In this document: piece after piece, positions 53,680-63,931 of the stretch
Layout of the letters: the number at the start of each line of letters is the position of its first letter
Position numbering within the stretch: the stretch's first letter is position 1
NCBI RefSeq assembly: GCF_016278385.1
Contig: NZ_JADQBY010000008.1
Location: 1 to 64,000, forward strand
DNA length: 64,000 nucleotides
From: Methanolobus sp.
GTDB taxonomy: Archaea > Halobacteriota > Methanosarcinia > Methanosarcinales > Methanosarcinaceae
Direction of reading: 5' to 3'
Notes under the pieces: model-generated
Databases searched by the model: none
Seen by the model: only the letters and a program-made list of their open reading frames with translations
What the model was told of the DNA's origin: nothing
Position numbers and translations under genes: made by a program

Positions 53680-54667
53680 AGGCGAAGCATTTGATTTCCA
53701 AATCGATCGCATTATCACTATTGTGAAGGATACTGGTGCAAAGGTTATTGGGTTACAGTTCCCGGAAGGATTCAAAAGAAGATCTCCCGGTATTGGTTCC
53801 AAGATAGAGGATGAGACTGGTGTCACTGTACTCATATCAGGAAATCCATGTTTTGGGGCGTGTGATATTGACGTTGCGCTAGTGGACAACGTTGAGGTTC
53901 TGTTCCACTTCGGACATGCACCTCTTGATGACAATGCGCTCTCAAGGAAGGTTTATTTTATTGAGACACGGTCGGATGTGGATGTGAAAGCTGTTGTAGA
54001 ACTTGCTGTACCTGAACTTAAGGGACAGAAGATAGGTCTTATAACCACAGTTCAGCATGTTCACAAGCTGAAAGATGCGTCTTTGGTTCTGAAAGAACAT
54101 GGTAAGGATTGTGTGATATGCACTGGTGACAGCAAGATAGCATACCCCGGTCAGGTGCTTGGATGTAATTTCTCCGCCGCAAGGAATGAGGATTGTGATG
54201 AGTACCTCTATATTGGGAGCGGACAGTTCCATCCTCTTGGTGTTTCCCTGGCAACTAAAAAACATGTTCTTATTGCAGATCCTTTCGTCAATGAGCTTCG
54301 TGAAGCAGACAGTTCCAAGGTACTAAGGCAAAGAAGTGCTGTAATTGCAAAATCACTTGATGCTGAATCATTTGGTATTGTTGTATCATCAAAGCCCGGT
54401 CAGGAGCGTATGAAGCTTGCTGAGGAACTAAAGAAGATGGCAAAAAAACACGGTAAAGATGCTTATATTCTCACTATGGACCTTGTGACTCCGGATCAGT
54501 TGTTACAGTTTAAGATGGATGCATTTGTGAACACTGCATGTCCCAGGATTGCAGTGGATGAGGTTGGAAGGTTCAATGCGCCAATGCTTACTCCTCTGGA
54601 GTTTGAAATAGTTCTTGGTGAAAGGGAATGGGAAGACCTTTATTTTGATGAGATAGCAGGTGAGTGA
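53672..54667 (+). CDS. dph2: Diphthamide synthesis enzyme Dph2 (archaeal)
   Basis: 331 aa. A non-canonical radical SAM enzyme that transfers the 3-amino-3-carboxypropyl group to the target His of aEF2. The three cluster cysteines are in the expected places: [16 protein letters not shown] (about residue 60), [15 protein letters not shown] (about 165) and [16 protein letters not shown] (about 287). [17 protein letters not shown] opens the protein. It overlaps neighbours on both sides, fitting a translation-related operon. Confidence 0.92.
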   Translation: MSEGEAFDFQIDRIITIVKDTGAKVIGLQFPEGFKRRSPGIGSKIEDETGVTVLISGNPCFGACDIDVALVDNVEVLFHFGHAPLDDNALSRKVYFIETRSDVDVKAVVELAVPELKGQKIGLITTVQHVHKLKDASLVLKEHGKDCVICTGDSKIAYPGQVLGCNFSAARNEDCDEYLYIGSGQFHPLGVSLATKKHVLIADPFVNELREADSSKVLRQRSAVIAKSLDAESFGIVVSSKPGQERMKLAEELKKMAKKHGKDAYILTMDLVTPDQLLQFKMDAFVNTACPRIAVDEVGRFNAPMLTPLEFEIVLGEREWEDLYFDEIAGE

Positions 54668-55257
54668 TTTTGAAGCAACGAAAGCTTGAGATTTTACTTG
54701 AACAGGTGGGAGGTTTTGAATCTCCTAACGTTAATCTTGAACAGTATGCCACTCCAGCGTTGTTAGCTGCTGAAGTGTTGCATTTTGCTTACATGCAGGG
54801 CGATCTTGAAGGTACAGTGTCCGATCTTGGTTGCGGTACAGGAATGCTTGCCATCGGGGCAAAGTTGCTCGGGGCTGAGAAGGTTATTGGCTTTGACATT
54901 GACAGGAAGGCTCTGGAAGTTGCCAGGAAAAATGCTGAAAAGCTTGGGGTAGATGTGGATTTTGTCCACAGTGATATAACAGATATTGAAGGTCATGCGG
55001 ATACTGTTGTCATGAACCCTCCGTTTGGTGCACAGACCAAAGGGAGTGATCGACCGTTTCTTTTAAGTGCGTTGAAAACCAGTGATGTGGTATATTCCAT
55101 TCATAATTGTGGAAGCCATAATTTTATTAGTAAGTTCATAGGTGATGCCAGAATAACAGACTGGTATACAACAGCCTTTCAAATGAAACGAACATTTAAA
55201 TTTCATAAAAAAGAAGTAGAAATAATAAAGGTGGAAATCTACCGTATTGTGCGGTAA
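54664..55257 (+). CDS. METTL5-like RNA N6-adenine methyltransferase
   Basis: 197 aa. SAM motif [20 protein letters not shown] (about residues 56-75) and the catalytic [16 protein letters not shown] (about 119-134), the METTL5 signature. The N-terminal [15 protein letters not shown] and [18 protein letters not shown] are also typical. Eukaryotic METTL5 modifies 18S rRNA; an rRNA role is likely here. Starts GTG within the dph2 stop (GTGA). Confidence 0.88.
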   Translation: MILKQRKLEILLEQVGGFESPNVNLEQYATPALLAAEVLHFAYMQGDLEGTVSDLGCGTGMLAIGAKLLGAEKVIGFDIDRKALEVARKNAEKLGVDVDFVHSDITDIEGHADTVVMNPPFGAQTKGSDRPFLLSALKTSDVVYSIHNCGSHNFISKFIGDARITDWYTTAFQMKRTFKFHKKEVEIIKVEIYRIVR

Positions 55258-55533
55258 CAGCATTTATTGCCGTTCTTACTTAAAATAGACTATGTATTTT
55301 ATGCACTTTTATATTAATTCCAGCTCATAAGAGGGATTCTAATTAGAATAAGAAATAGAAGAAAGACTTCACGCAGGAAGATCAAATCATCTGATTCCGG
55401 AGGCCAGGAAATTAGTGAGGAAGAAGTTGCTGTATCTGTACAGGAAACTGTTGCTGTACAGAAAAATGTCTCAAAAGATCTCACTAAAGGTGAGAAGGGA
55501 CAGGTTAAACGCGGTGGAGCAAGAAAGAAGGAT

Positions 55534-56157
55534 ATGGAACCCGTGAAAGGGTCTACGGGAGAGGATGACATGGATGCAGAAGACGAAGTTAACACAGAAG
55601 AAAGTGTTTTTGTAATGCCCGGTGATTTTGTAGGTACTACAGAGGAATTCAGGGCAGGTAATGGAACTTATGTCAACGTGGCAGATATCCATTCACTCAG
55701 TACCGGATATGTAAAGATAGACAGAAAGTCAAGGACAATTTCCATTGTTCCCCAGACCAGCACTCCTCCTCAGATCAATGAGGGTGATATTATTGTCGGA
55801 AGCGTTGTCAATATGCGTGAATCTGTTGCTCTGGTGGAGATAGGAGCTATTAAAGGCAAAGGTGAACGTGAGTTCCAGACCAATGGCGCAGCAGCTATTC
55901 ATGTTTCCAACGTGAAGGATTCTTACGTCAAGAACCTTGGACAGGAGTTCTCCCTTTCAGATGTTGTAAAGGCAAAGGTCATCAACACACAGAACATGCG
56001 TCTGACAACAGATGGCAAGACACTTGGCGTTATGAAGGCATTTTGTTCAAGATGCCACTCTGGTCTTGAAAAAGACGATGACAGGTTGAAGTGTCCGGAA
56101 TGTGGTCGTGTAGAGAAAAGAAAGCTCTCATCGGACTATGGAACAGGACTTATCTGA
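55534..56157 (+). CDS. Exosome subunit Csl4
   Basis: 207 aa from ATG 55534. RNA-binding cap protein of the archaeal exosome. N-terminal VFVMPGDFVGTTEEFRAGNG, S1 domain (about residues 85-160, GDIIVGSVVNMRESVALVEI) and C-terminal zinc ribbon CSRCHSGLEKDDDRLKCPECG. The frame is open back to 55318 with a charged low-complexity stretch (RRKTSRRKIKSSDSGGQEIS) but without any start codon; a TATA box near 55306-55316 would leave a 200-nt leader. ATG 55570 is another possible start. First of csl4-rpoL. Confidence 0.88.
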   Translation: MEPVKGSTGEDDMDAEDEVNTEESVFVMPGDFVGTTEEFRAGNGTYVNVADIHSLSTGYVKIDRKSRTISIVPQTSTPPQINEGDIIVGSVVNMRESVALVEIGAIKGKGEREFQTNGAAAIHVSNVKDSYVKNLGQEFSLSDVVKAKVINTQNMRLTTDGKTLGVMKAFCSRCHSGLEKDDDRLKCPECGRVEKRKLSSDYGTGLI

Positions 56158-56198
56158 AGATCATTGCATGATTATCGTATAATTTAGGTGAGATTAAG

Positions 56199-56477
56199 AT
56201 GGAATTGAAGATCATTGATAAAACAGAAGATGAGATGCACCTTGAGATCATAGGTGAGAATCACACTCTTCTCAATATGCTTAAGTCAGCTTTGCTTGAT
56301 GACCAAAGGGTTCAGATAGCAACATACGACATGAAACACGTTTCAATAAGTGATCCTATACTGTTTGTGAAAACAGATGGTGCAGACCCTATTGGTGTAG
56401 TAAAGGATGCTGCAAACAGCATGGTTGCCCAGTGTGACGAGTTCATGTCAATTTTTAAGACAGCTGTAGACGTTTAA
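56199..56477 (+). CDS. rpoL: DNA-directed RNA polymerase subunit L
   Basis: 92-aa Rpb11/RpoL assembly subunit, partner of RpoD in the alpha-like platform. Visible: EMHLEIIGENHTLLNMLKSA and LLDDQRVQIATYDMKHVSIS with a DPILFVKTDG strand. Usual length. 41 bp after csl4. The 56478-56656 gap is AT-rich promoter sequence. Confidence 0.93.
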   Translation: MELKIIDKTEDEMHLEIIGENHTLLNMLKSALLDDQRVQIATYDMKHVSISDPILFVKTDGADPIGVVKDAANSMVAQCDEFMSIFKTAVDV

Positions 56478-56626
56478 ATTAGTTTGAAGTAGCACCTTTT
56501 GGTGCAATTTCATCCATTTTATTTTTCATTTACCTGTTAATCATGGTTTTATTTTTATAGATTGAGATTAATTATTTTTCAATGAACATTTTTAACTAGT
56601 ATTGGAAAGTTCAGTATTCACTATAA

Positions 56627-57820
<1,194 letters not shown>

Positions 57821-57880
57821 ACTGCCTTTTCATTTATTCCTGTATTCCTTTTATTTTTGTAGATAGTTGGAAAGATTTCA

Positions 57881-58714
57881 TTATGCTTGTTCGAGACTAA
57901 TCAGTATTTCTTCTTCCGGATCATCTATGAATACAAATGAAACCTTTTCAGAAGAAGATTGTTTAGTTGCATATTCAACTCTTGCATTGAGTGCAAATGT
58001 TTCTTCATTATCAATGTGTAAACATAACGATGCAACTCCAGCTCCTCACTGATATCAAGTGACTCGATTTTCTCATCGGGTTCAATTGAATAGCTCTCCT
58101 TGAATATGGATTTGTTATATGGGTCAAACACTTCCACTGAAAAGTCATGTTTGATGCTGTCCTCATTTAGTATCCCAAAGTTCAGAGGGTCCACTGGGTA
58201 CTTTTCTTCCTCCATCCTTGAATTCACGATGTCATAAACAGCTACATAGTGGATGATCTTTCCATCAACTACAACATCAATAGGGAAGATATTGTACTTT
58301 CTTTCATAGTTTGTTACAGACCCGTATATTTCCTCTCCTCTAAGGGACATGTCTAAGTTGTAATCAGGTGAATTCGTAACAAAACCTTTGTACCTGACTA
58401 CATCTGGGTCACTATCCTCCATTGAATGAATTATGATGTCAATATCCTTATTCATCAACGTAAGGTGCACGGTTCCATTTTTCGCGGAAGCACTCCAGTT
58501 TTTCCATGTCTATAAGAACAGTTTCATTGTAATCCCAGTCATCAGGCAGTTTTATGGAAACTGGACCAGTGTATATTTCTGACACAATACCTGTGTTCTG
58601 TTCTTCGATTGAGTTTGTATCATCGTTCTGATTAATGGTGTTTTCTTTGTGCTCCGGGATTTCTGAGTGCGAACAGGCACTGGCAGATATCACGGACAAC
58701 AGAACAATAAACAA
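57881..58714 (-). pseudogene. Lipoprotein gene broken by two compensating frameshifts
   Basis: Three consecutive reading-frame segments make one protein of about 275 aa. Segment A (58714-58480) has a signal peptide with lipobox SVISASAC. Segment B (58480-58035) is one frame off. Segment C (58035-57881), back in frame A, reads FALNARVEYATKQSSSEKVS and ends DDPEEEILISLEQA. The first shift fits one extra base in an A5 run (T5 at 58478-58482 on the plus strand): with A4 it would read CFRENGTVHLTLMNKD. The second lies near 58030-58040. The start is also doubtful: TTG only. Sequencing errors are the alternative. Confidence 0.65.
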
Positions 58715-58907
58715 AACAATAGTCTGTTCGTCCCTTTTTATTTTAGCAACTCATGTTGACAAAATATTGCAAAGAATATTAATAAATTCTTAGTACTCAT
58801 GTTTTATTTAAAAGGTGATGCTGTCAGGAGATTTAATATAAGACTTTTTCCTTTCTTCCTTTCCTTAACATGAAACTAGATTGGTCACATATTTTTATAT
58901 ACCTATG

Positions 58908-58924
58908 TTGTATATAATATACAA
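58908..58924. promoter_or_regulatory. 17-bp palindrome at the mscS promoter
   Basis: TTGTATATAATATACAA is a perfect palindrome (8-bp arms, one central base) ending 32 bp before the mscS ATG, overlapping the AT-rich promoter. It could be an operator or a symmetrical TATA element. Confidence 0.35.
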
Positions 58925-58956
58925 TTCTGTAATTCCTAACAAGAGGCATTACTTCC

Positions 58957-59877
58957 ATGGGCAAAAAAACACCACGTAGTGGTTTTATGTATGTTAAGTC
59001 AAAACTGGTACACAAATCACTGAATACTTTCTTTTTGTTCTTTGTATTGATGATCATTATTGCCCTTTTGATAATTGCTGTGGATGAGAGGCAGTTATTT
59101 GATTTTCCTGAAGTTGTGACAGGTACTCTAAGTGCCCTGGTAATTATTTTTGTGTCCTATGCCCTTGCAACTCTTTTTACGAAGCTGACCGTAAATACCA
59201 TCCTTCATTATTTCAAGGAAATGGGGGATATCGAGGAGCGCATACTCATGGGTAAGATATACGTCTGGTTTGTATATCTCCTTGCTACACTGGTAATTTT
59301 CTCACAGCTCGGTATTGATGTTAATAATATCGCTATATTTCTTGGTTTGATTACCACGGGTTTTGCCTTTGCCATCAGAGATATCATTCTTTCTTATTTC
59401 ATATGGTTCATCCTGCTTACCAAGAAACCTTTCAAGATTGGTGACTACATCAGGGTTGGTGAGGATGATTCTCTGGAAGGACAGGTTAAACACATCGGTC
59501 TTTTCTATGTGGTTGTAACTCCAACTCCTGAGACATATGATGATTATTTCAAGATCCCAAACAAGGTCTTCCTTGAAAAGCCAATCAAGAACTATGGCAG
59601 AGGGAAGTTCAGGAATGAATTTGAAATGTATTTTGAAATAGAGGAACTTCAAGTTAATTTCCCTGCAAAGGTCGAGGCACTGAAAGAAAAGGTCTGGAGC
59701 AATCTTGATGTCGATGTGAGTTTCTTCCTAGGTGCTGATAGCGAAGGCGTGAAGATTACTGTTCAATACAAATCAACTTTTGAGCGCCGCGAACAGGTCC
59801 GCCACCAGATCACTTCCATGATGCTCAATGATTTGAAACTGCTGGATGATCAATATCTTTTTCCTCACACGATTTAA
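58957..59877 (+). CDS. MscS-family mechanosensitive channel
   Basis: 306 aa. Three to four hydrophobic segments in the first 170 residues, then the MscS pore/beta domain: GLITTGFAFAIRDIILSYFI (about 128-147), KKPFKIGDYIRVGEDDSLEG, HIGLFYVVVTPTPETYDDYF and IPNKVFLEKPIKNYGRG. The C-terminal alpha/beta domain is present. Likely releases solutes on hypo-osmotic shock or conducts ions. Monocistronic. Confidence 0.9.
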   Translation: MGKKTPRSGFMYVKSKLVHKSLNTFFLFFVLMIIIALLIIAVDERQLFDFPEVVTGTLSALVIIFVSYALATLFTKLTVNTILHYFKEMGDIEERILMGKIYVWFVYLLATLVIFSQLGIDVNNIAIFLGLITTGFAFAIRDIILSYFIWFILLTKKPFKIGDYIRVGEDDSLEGQVKHIGLFYVVVTPTPETYDDYFKIPNKVFLEKPIKNYGRGKFRNEFEMYFEIEELQVNFPAKVEALKEKVWSNLDVDVSFFLGADSEGVKITVQYKSTFERREQVRHQITSMMLNDLKLLDDQYLFPHTI

Positions 59878-59969
59878 TGATAATCATTAAATTAATATTA
59901 TCAGCGCTGTATAGTATATACAAACGTATATGGCGTTCATAGCAAGACCTGATTTAAGAGGTCAACAGA

Positions 59970-60053
59970 TTGATAAAAGTAGAATATCTTCAACTGTTGC
60001 AACGTATTCCTGAAATGTCCAGATGGCAGTGGGAATTGCTTCTGGCAAATTAA
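59970..60053 (+). CDS. Possible 27-aa ORF with TTG start
   Basis: TTG 59970 opens a 27-codon ORF with an AAGAGGT site about six bases upstream and a TATA-like ATAGTATATA at 59911-59920. The product is Leu/Trp-rich (YLQLLQRIPEMSRWQWELLL). It may be a small protein, a leader peptide of the aminotransferase gene or chance. The rest of 59878-60083 shows nothing else. Confidence 0.25.
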   Translation: MIKVEYLQLLQRIPEMSRWQWELLLAN

Positions 60054-60083
60054 CTCTACATTGATACAGGGAAATGATATACA

Positions 60084-61292
60084 ATGTTAAGCAAGGAAAC
60101 ATTTGAAATAGAAGACACGTATTTTGCACCATTCTTCGTGAAGCAGAAAATCTCTATCGAAAAAGGAGATGGAGTTTATGTATGGGACGAAGAAGGAAGA
60201 AGATACCTTGACTTCACTGCAGGCTGGGGTGTAACATGTATTGGGCATGCCAATCCGGTTATTACTGATGCTCTGGTTGATCAGGGGCGCAAAATTATAC
60301 AGAACCCAAATTCAGGGCTTACATATTCACCTGCACGTGCACGTCTGCTATCCCTGTTGGCAGGAATCCTCCCTCTTCATCTTACAAGAGTATTTTTTAC
60401 AAACAGCGGAGCTGAAACAAATGATGCTGCCATCAAGCTGGCCCGAAAGGTGACAGGAAGACCTGAAATTGTTTCCACTTATCAGAGTTTCCATGGTCGT
60501 ACCATCAGCACAGCATCAGCCACAGGTCAGGCCAAAAACAGGGACAGGTATCGTCCACTGATGCCCAATTATCGTTTCGTTCCATACAATGATCTGGACG
60601 CATTGGAAAGTTCCCTGGATGAAAGTGTTGCAGCAGTGATACTCGAGCCGATCCAGGGAGAGGGAGGAATTCGTATACCCTCTGATGATTATCTGAAAGG
60701 TGTCAGTGAGTTATGTAAGAAGAACGGTAGCCTGCTGATAATGGATGAGATCCAGACTGGATTTTTCAGGACAGGCCCTGCTTTTATCACCGGTTCATGT
60801 GGCGTAAATGCAGATTTTCTGACCATGGCTAAAGGGATTGCAGGTGGTTTCCCGTTTGGTGCGTTTGCCATGTCTGAAGAGGTGGCAGAGAAACTTGAGA
60901 TTGGTGATCATGGCGGTACATATTGTGGAAATCCACTTGGATGTGCTGTTTCCTATGCAGTGATAAAATACCTTATCGACAACAATATATCCAAAAAAGT
61001 GGAGGAAATGGGTCGTTTAGCCCTGAACCGGATGCAACAATGGGAGAGTGCTTATGGAGATGCAGTTGCTGAAGTGAGGGGAAAAGGACTTCTTATAATG
61101 ATCGAGTTCCAAAACGAAGAAATTGCCACGAAGATCAAAGATGAATGTCTGGCAAGAGGTTTGCTTGTTACCCAGACTCAGGGCATTGGAATAAGAATAT
61201 TCCCGGCACTGAATATCAAAAAGGGTGAATTGGAGGAAGGTCTTCATATTATCGAGGATGCAATTGGAAGTGTTGTGAACAGGAGTAGCTAA
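60084..61292 (+). CDS. Class III PLP-dependent aminotransferase
   Basis: 402 aa of the acetylornithine/4-aminobutyrate aminotransferase group. Motifs: YFAPFFVKQKISIEKGDGVY, VFFTNSGAETNDAAIKLARK, SFHGRTISTASATGQ, AAVILEPIQGEGGI, LLIMDEIQTGFFRTG and the PLP lysine in FLTMAKGIAGGFPFGAFAMS (about residue 247). The N-terminus resembles omega-amino-acid:pyruvate/GABA transaminases more than ArgD, and no arg genes are nearby. Substrate open. Confidence 0.87.
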   Translation: MLSKETFEIEDTYFAPFFVKQKISIEKGDGVYVWDEEGRRYLDFTAGWGVTCIGHANPVITDALVDQGRKIIQNPNSGLTYSPARARLLSLLAGILPLHLTRVFFTNSGAETNDAAIKLARKVTGRPEIVSTYQSFHGRTISTASATGQAKNRDRYRPLMPNYRFVPYNDLDALESSLDESVAAVILEPIQGEGGIRIPSDDYLKGVSELCKKNGSLLIMDEIQTGFFRTGPAFITGSCGVNADFLTMAKGIAGGFPFGAFAMSEEVAEKLEIGDHGGTYCGNPLGCAVSYAVIKYLIDNNISKKVEEMGRLALNRMQQWESAYGDAVAEVRGKGLLIMIEFQNEEIATKIKDECLARGLLVTQTQGIGIRIFPALNIKKGELEEGLHIIEDAIGSVVNRSS

Positions 61293-61405
61293 TCGGGCTG
61301 CTCTTCCCGTCCTTAATTTGCTTTTTTATTGATATGTTTGGGTAGCTTGCATCTTACTTCTTACTTCTAATGTCCTACGTTTGTTTGATGTATTCAGCTT
61401 CTCGA

Positions 61406-61505
61406 CACCACAAAATCTGTAATATCCGCGACACTACAATCCTGATAGTCGTGTAATAAATGGTAGTGGTTTAGTGGTGATAATTTGGAAAATGATAATT
61501 CCCAA
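61406..61505 (+). pseudogene. Degenerate copy of tRNA-Gly and its upstream region
   Basis: CACCACAAAATCT (61406-61418) and GTGGTTTAGTGGT (61466-61478) also occur upstream of and inside the intact tRNA-Gly (63213-63225 and 63274-63286), at almost the same spacing (60 and 61 nt). The second 13-mer is the D-arm region of the tRNA. A TTCCCAA like the anticodon loop follows at 61499-61505. No acceptor stem is left. Confidence 0.6.
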
Positions 61506-61564
61506 CTGTACATATAGTTATATAAAGGAGCATATCCTAGAGGAGACTCTAAAAACGAAAATGA

Positions 61565-62107
61565 GTGAATAAAATGCTTAAAATAAAAGGACATGAAATT
61601 GGTTCGGTGGTTGTAAAGGGTGCCAGTAACAGAAGGGCCGTACAATTTCAGAATAATATTATTACGATTCTAAGAAAGATCGGTGTTAATGAAAATGATA
61701 TTGATATCCCTCTTGAACGTATGGCAATGAAGAGGGCAAAAGCTTCTGCAACCTGGTGGATCTCAGACCATCGCATGCATTACAGTCATAACATGCAGAA
61801 GAACTACGTAGAGAATCTTTATGTTCTTTCCAGAGTAATTGAGATCGAAGCAAATCGGGTCCTTTCCGGGGAAAACACAATATCCGAGTTCATTTCAGAG
61901 TTCAAAGAGGATTCAGATGTTTATAATAAACGCCTGGATGCACGAGAGTTCTTTGGCTGTGATCACGATGAGACTGATTTTGAGATAATCAATCAAAAAT
62001 ACAAAGCCCTGTCAAAAGAGTTGCATCCGGACAAGCCGACCGGAGATATTGAAAAATTCAAGCAGCTAAACGTTGCACACAAGATACTGAAGAGAGAATT
62101 GACATAA
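61565..62107 (+). CDS. J-domain protein with novel N-terminal region
   Basis: 180 aa (ATG 61565 or 61574). The last 55 residues form a J domain with the HPD tripeptide: QKYKALSKELHPDKPTGDIE and KQLNVAHKILKREL. The first 120 residues are helical, with RMAMKRAKASATWWISDHRM, and match nothing I know. The usual DnaJ G/F and zinc regions are absent and no dnaK is nearby, so it may recruit Hsp70 to one specific target. Confidence 0.75.
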   Translation: MNKMLKIKGHEIGSVVVKGASNRRAVQFQNNIITILRKIGVNENDIDIPLERMAMKRAKASATWWISDHRMHYSHNMQKNYVENLYVLSRVIEIEANRVLSGENTISEFISEFKEDSDVYNKRLDAREFFGCDHDETDFEIINQKYKALSKELHPDKPTGDIEKFKQLNVAHKILKRELT

Positions 62108-62256
62108 GATCAGTTCATCAAGGTGTTAAAAACCAGGTGTGATCGTTTAAATAATTTTGTGCAAATCTGCTTTTAGTTCTTTTTTGCTTTCACCCTGGAT
62201 ACCCCTTTCATATCGAGAAAAAAGAAAAGAAGATTCTTCTTTAAGTATTCTAATAG

Positions 62257-63000
62257 TCAAACAGCTTCCTGTTCGAAATAATCAGAAGTTGTTGAAACTG
62301 AACTTACTATTACTGTTGAATTATTCCTGATGACGTACTCGCTCATCCCGATTTCACCGTCAGGATTTCCCCAGTCATATGTATATCCCATTCTGGTCCA
62401 AGGATACTGGTCATAGGTGTTATTTTTAAGAGAATTGAACCATTCGACATGTTCTTGTGAGACGTTCTCATTGAAATCAAGTTGAGCCTGTGTATCTGTA
62501 ATCTCAGGATCAGGGCTTGGTCTGAAAAGGTCATCCGGCTTTACCCACATTTCAACAAAGTACTCATTACCGTCATCATAAGGAAGACCGATGAGCTGCT
62601 CCAGTCTGAGTGTTAGTTCATTATCTTGGATATTATTTTGCTCAACGAAGCCTTTTAACTCAGGAATGACCATCACCCATGTATCTCCCCACCATGTTAA
62701 CACGTTTGAATCAACAGGGTAACTTTCAGGGTACTTGGTCCATGTGACCACAAGAATATATTTTTCGCCGGATTCTTCCATCCATTGAAGTTCAGTATTA
62801 GACTCGTTTATCGGGACAAGTTCTCTGTATATCTCATTCTCTTCGGTTACCATTGCATCTTCTATCGCAGCCCTGTACATTTGGTCAAGGTCTGTTTCTT
62901 CAGCTGGAGATGGATCTGAATTAGCATCATGAACAAATCCTGCAGATACTATGAAGACTAAAGAGATGGATAATATCAACAACAAATTTCTTATTTTCAT
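62257..63000 (-). CDS. Secreted protein of unknown function
   Basis: 247 aa with a Sec-type signal peptide (KIRNLLLILSISLVFIVSAG, about residues 2-21). The mature part is acidic and tryptophan-rich (WGDTWVMVIPELKGFVEQN, PWTRMGYTYDWGNPDGEIGM) and looks like a soluble extracytoplasmic domain. No cysteine, lipobox or C-terminal anchor. Genes of this kind encoding a 'MGYTYDWGNP' type motif are known to me only as hypothetical methanogen proteins. Between 63001 and 63212 only AT-rich sequence is seen. Confidence 0.7.
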   Translation of the reverse strand: MKIRNLLLILSISLVFIVSAGFVHDANSDPSPAEETDLDQMYRAAIEDAMVTEENEIYRELVPINESNTELQWMEESGEKYILVVTWTKYPESYPVDSNVLTWWGDTWVMVIPELKGFVEQNNIQDNELTLRLEQLIGLPYDDGNEYFVEMWVKPDDLFRPSPDPEITDTQAQLDFNENVSQEHVEWFNSLKNNTYDQYPWTRMGYTYDWGNPDGEIGMSEYVIRNNSTVIVSSVSTTSDYFEQEAV

Positions 63001-63267
63001 TTATTTGTTTTCTATTGTATATGGTCTGCATTCGTAAAATCGAGTCTTCTAATAATAGATTTCTATATTTATTTTTTATTATATTAATTATTGCCTGCTA
63101 TCTTTTATTATCTACCAGTTAGAACATTTCTGAAAAGCCTACAAGGCCACAATCAAAGAATTGGGGCACTGATCTTTCGAACCTATCACAAATAGATAAA
63201 CACTGTTTCCATCACCACAAAATCTATAATCTCAGCCGTAATATCACTTATTACGATTTTTTAATGT

Positions 63268-63338
63268 GCGGCTGTGGTTTAGTGGTATGACCGGAGCTTC
63301 CCAAGCTCTGAACTCGGGTTCGAATCCCGGCAGCCGCA
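63268..63338 (+). tRNA. tRNA-Gly (CCC)
   Basis: 71-nt tRNA. GCGGCTG pairs with CAGCCGC, discriminator A. The anticodon loop TTCCCAA gives CCC (Gly), D arm GTTTAGTGGTATGAC, T arm CGGGTTCGAATCCCG. CCA not encoded, no intron. A diverged copy of the first half and of its upstream DNA lies 1.8 kb away. Confidence 0.95.
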
Positions 63339-63392
63339 TGCTTTATTTTGGAAGTGATGAATACTGTAGTTAAAGATGATTGCAGATGTGTC

Positions 63393-63467
63393 TCACAACC
63401 TTCTTCTCAGCAAGAATATCGCAGCCAATGAAATAATCGCTACTTCAACTTCAAATCCAGGTATCAT
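63393..63467 (-). pseudogene. Orphan PGF-CTERM-like sorting tail
   Basis: On the minus strand 63467-63393 encodes MIPGFEVEVAIISLAAIFLL followed by RRRL and a stop. A PGFE motif, a hydrophobic helix and a triple-Arg tail are exactly the layout of PGF-CTERM signals processed by archaeosortase A in haloarchaea and methanogens. No protein body precedes it: upstream is antisense to the kinase relic. It is the end of a lost surface-protein gene. Confidence 0.6.
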
Positions 63468-63475
63468 TCCAGCAA

Positions 63476-63637
63476 GTAGATTCTTCTTCATCAAGTGGAT
63501 GCAAAGGAACTGGTTTAGGATTAGCACTCGTTAAAAGGTTTGTAAACATGCATGATGGAAATATCACTGTCCAAAGTGAAATTGAGAACGGAAGCACATT
63601 CACTTTCATTATTCCCATGAAGAAACATGACGTATGA
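63476..63637 (+). pseudogene. C-terminal relic of a histidine kinase
   Basis: In frame from 63476 to the TGA at 63635: VDSSSSSGCKGTGLGLALVK then RFVNMHDGNITVQSEIENGS, TFTFIIPMKK. This is the G2 box and final strands of a HATPase_c domain with no dimerisation or sensor part. It abuts the orphan sorting tail on the other strand, so two gene ends meet here. Different from the kinase at the window start. Beyond it, 63638-63800 shows promoter-like AT-rich DNA only. Confidence 0.7.
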
Positions 63638-63810
63638 ATTTTTCATCTTAATTCCAACATCCTCATTACTTCCCTCCCATGATTTCCTATATATCTACTA
63701 AAATCCCTCCCCACATCTCCAATCTGTTCTTGACATTCATTGCATCAACAAGTATATAAGCATACAACACATTATAATATTACTTGTATTGTTGGCAATA
63801 GTGTTTCCAA

Positions 63811-63930
63811 TTGGGAGATGGTGACACAAAAGAAGAACAATTGAGGAAGGTCGTTCTGAATGGCCTGAAGACTTTTAGGTTGAATCTAAGACTTACTGAG
63901 AGATTCCTCTGTATTCAAAAGGAGTGTTAA
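63811..63930 (+). CDS. Possible 39-aa ORF upstream of the last gene
   Basis: A frame open from a TAG at 63799 runs from TTG 63811 to TAA 63930 and reads like protein: GDGDTKEEQLRKVVLNGLKT, then FRLNLRLTERFLCIQKEC. No Shine-Dalgarno site precedes the TTG. A TATA-like AGTATATAAG is at 63751-63760. It could be a small protein, a leader peptide or a truncated gene. Confidence 0.3.
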   Translation: MGDGDTKEEQLRKVVLNGLKTFRLNLRLTERFLCIQKEC

Positions 63931-63931
63931 T

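Noticed and set aside
61406-61418. CRISPR-like or dispersed repeat family (CACCACAAAATCT)
   Set aside because: I noticed only two copies, and their spacing to tRNA-derived sequence explains them as a duplication of the tRNA-Gly locus.
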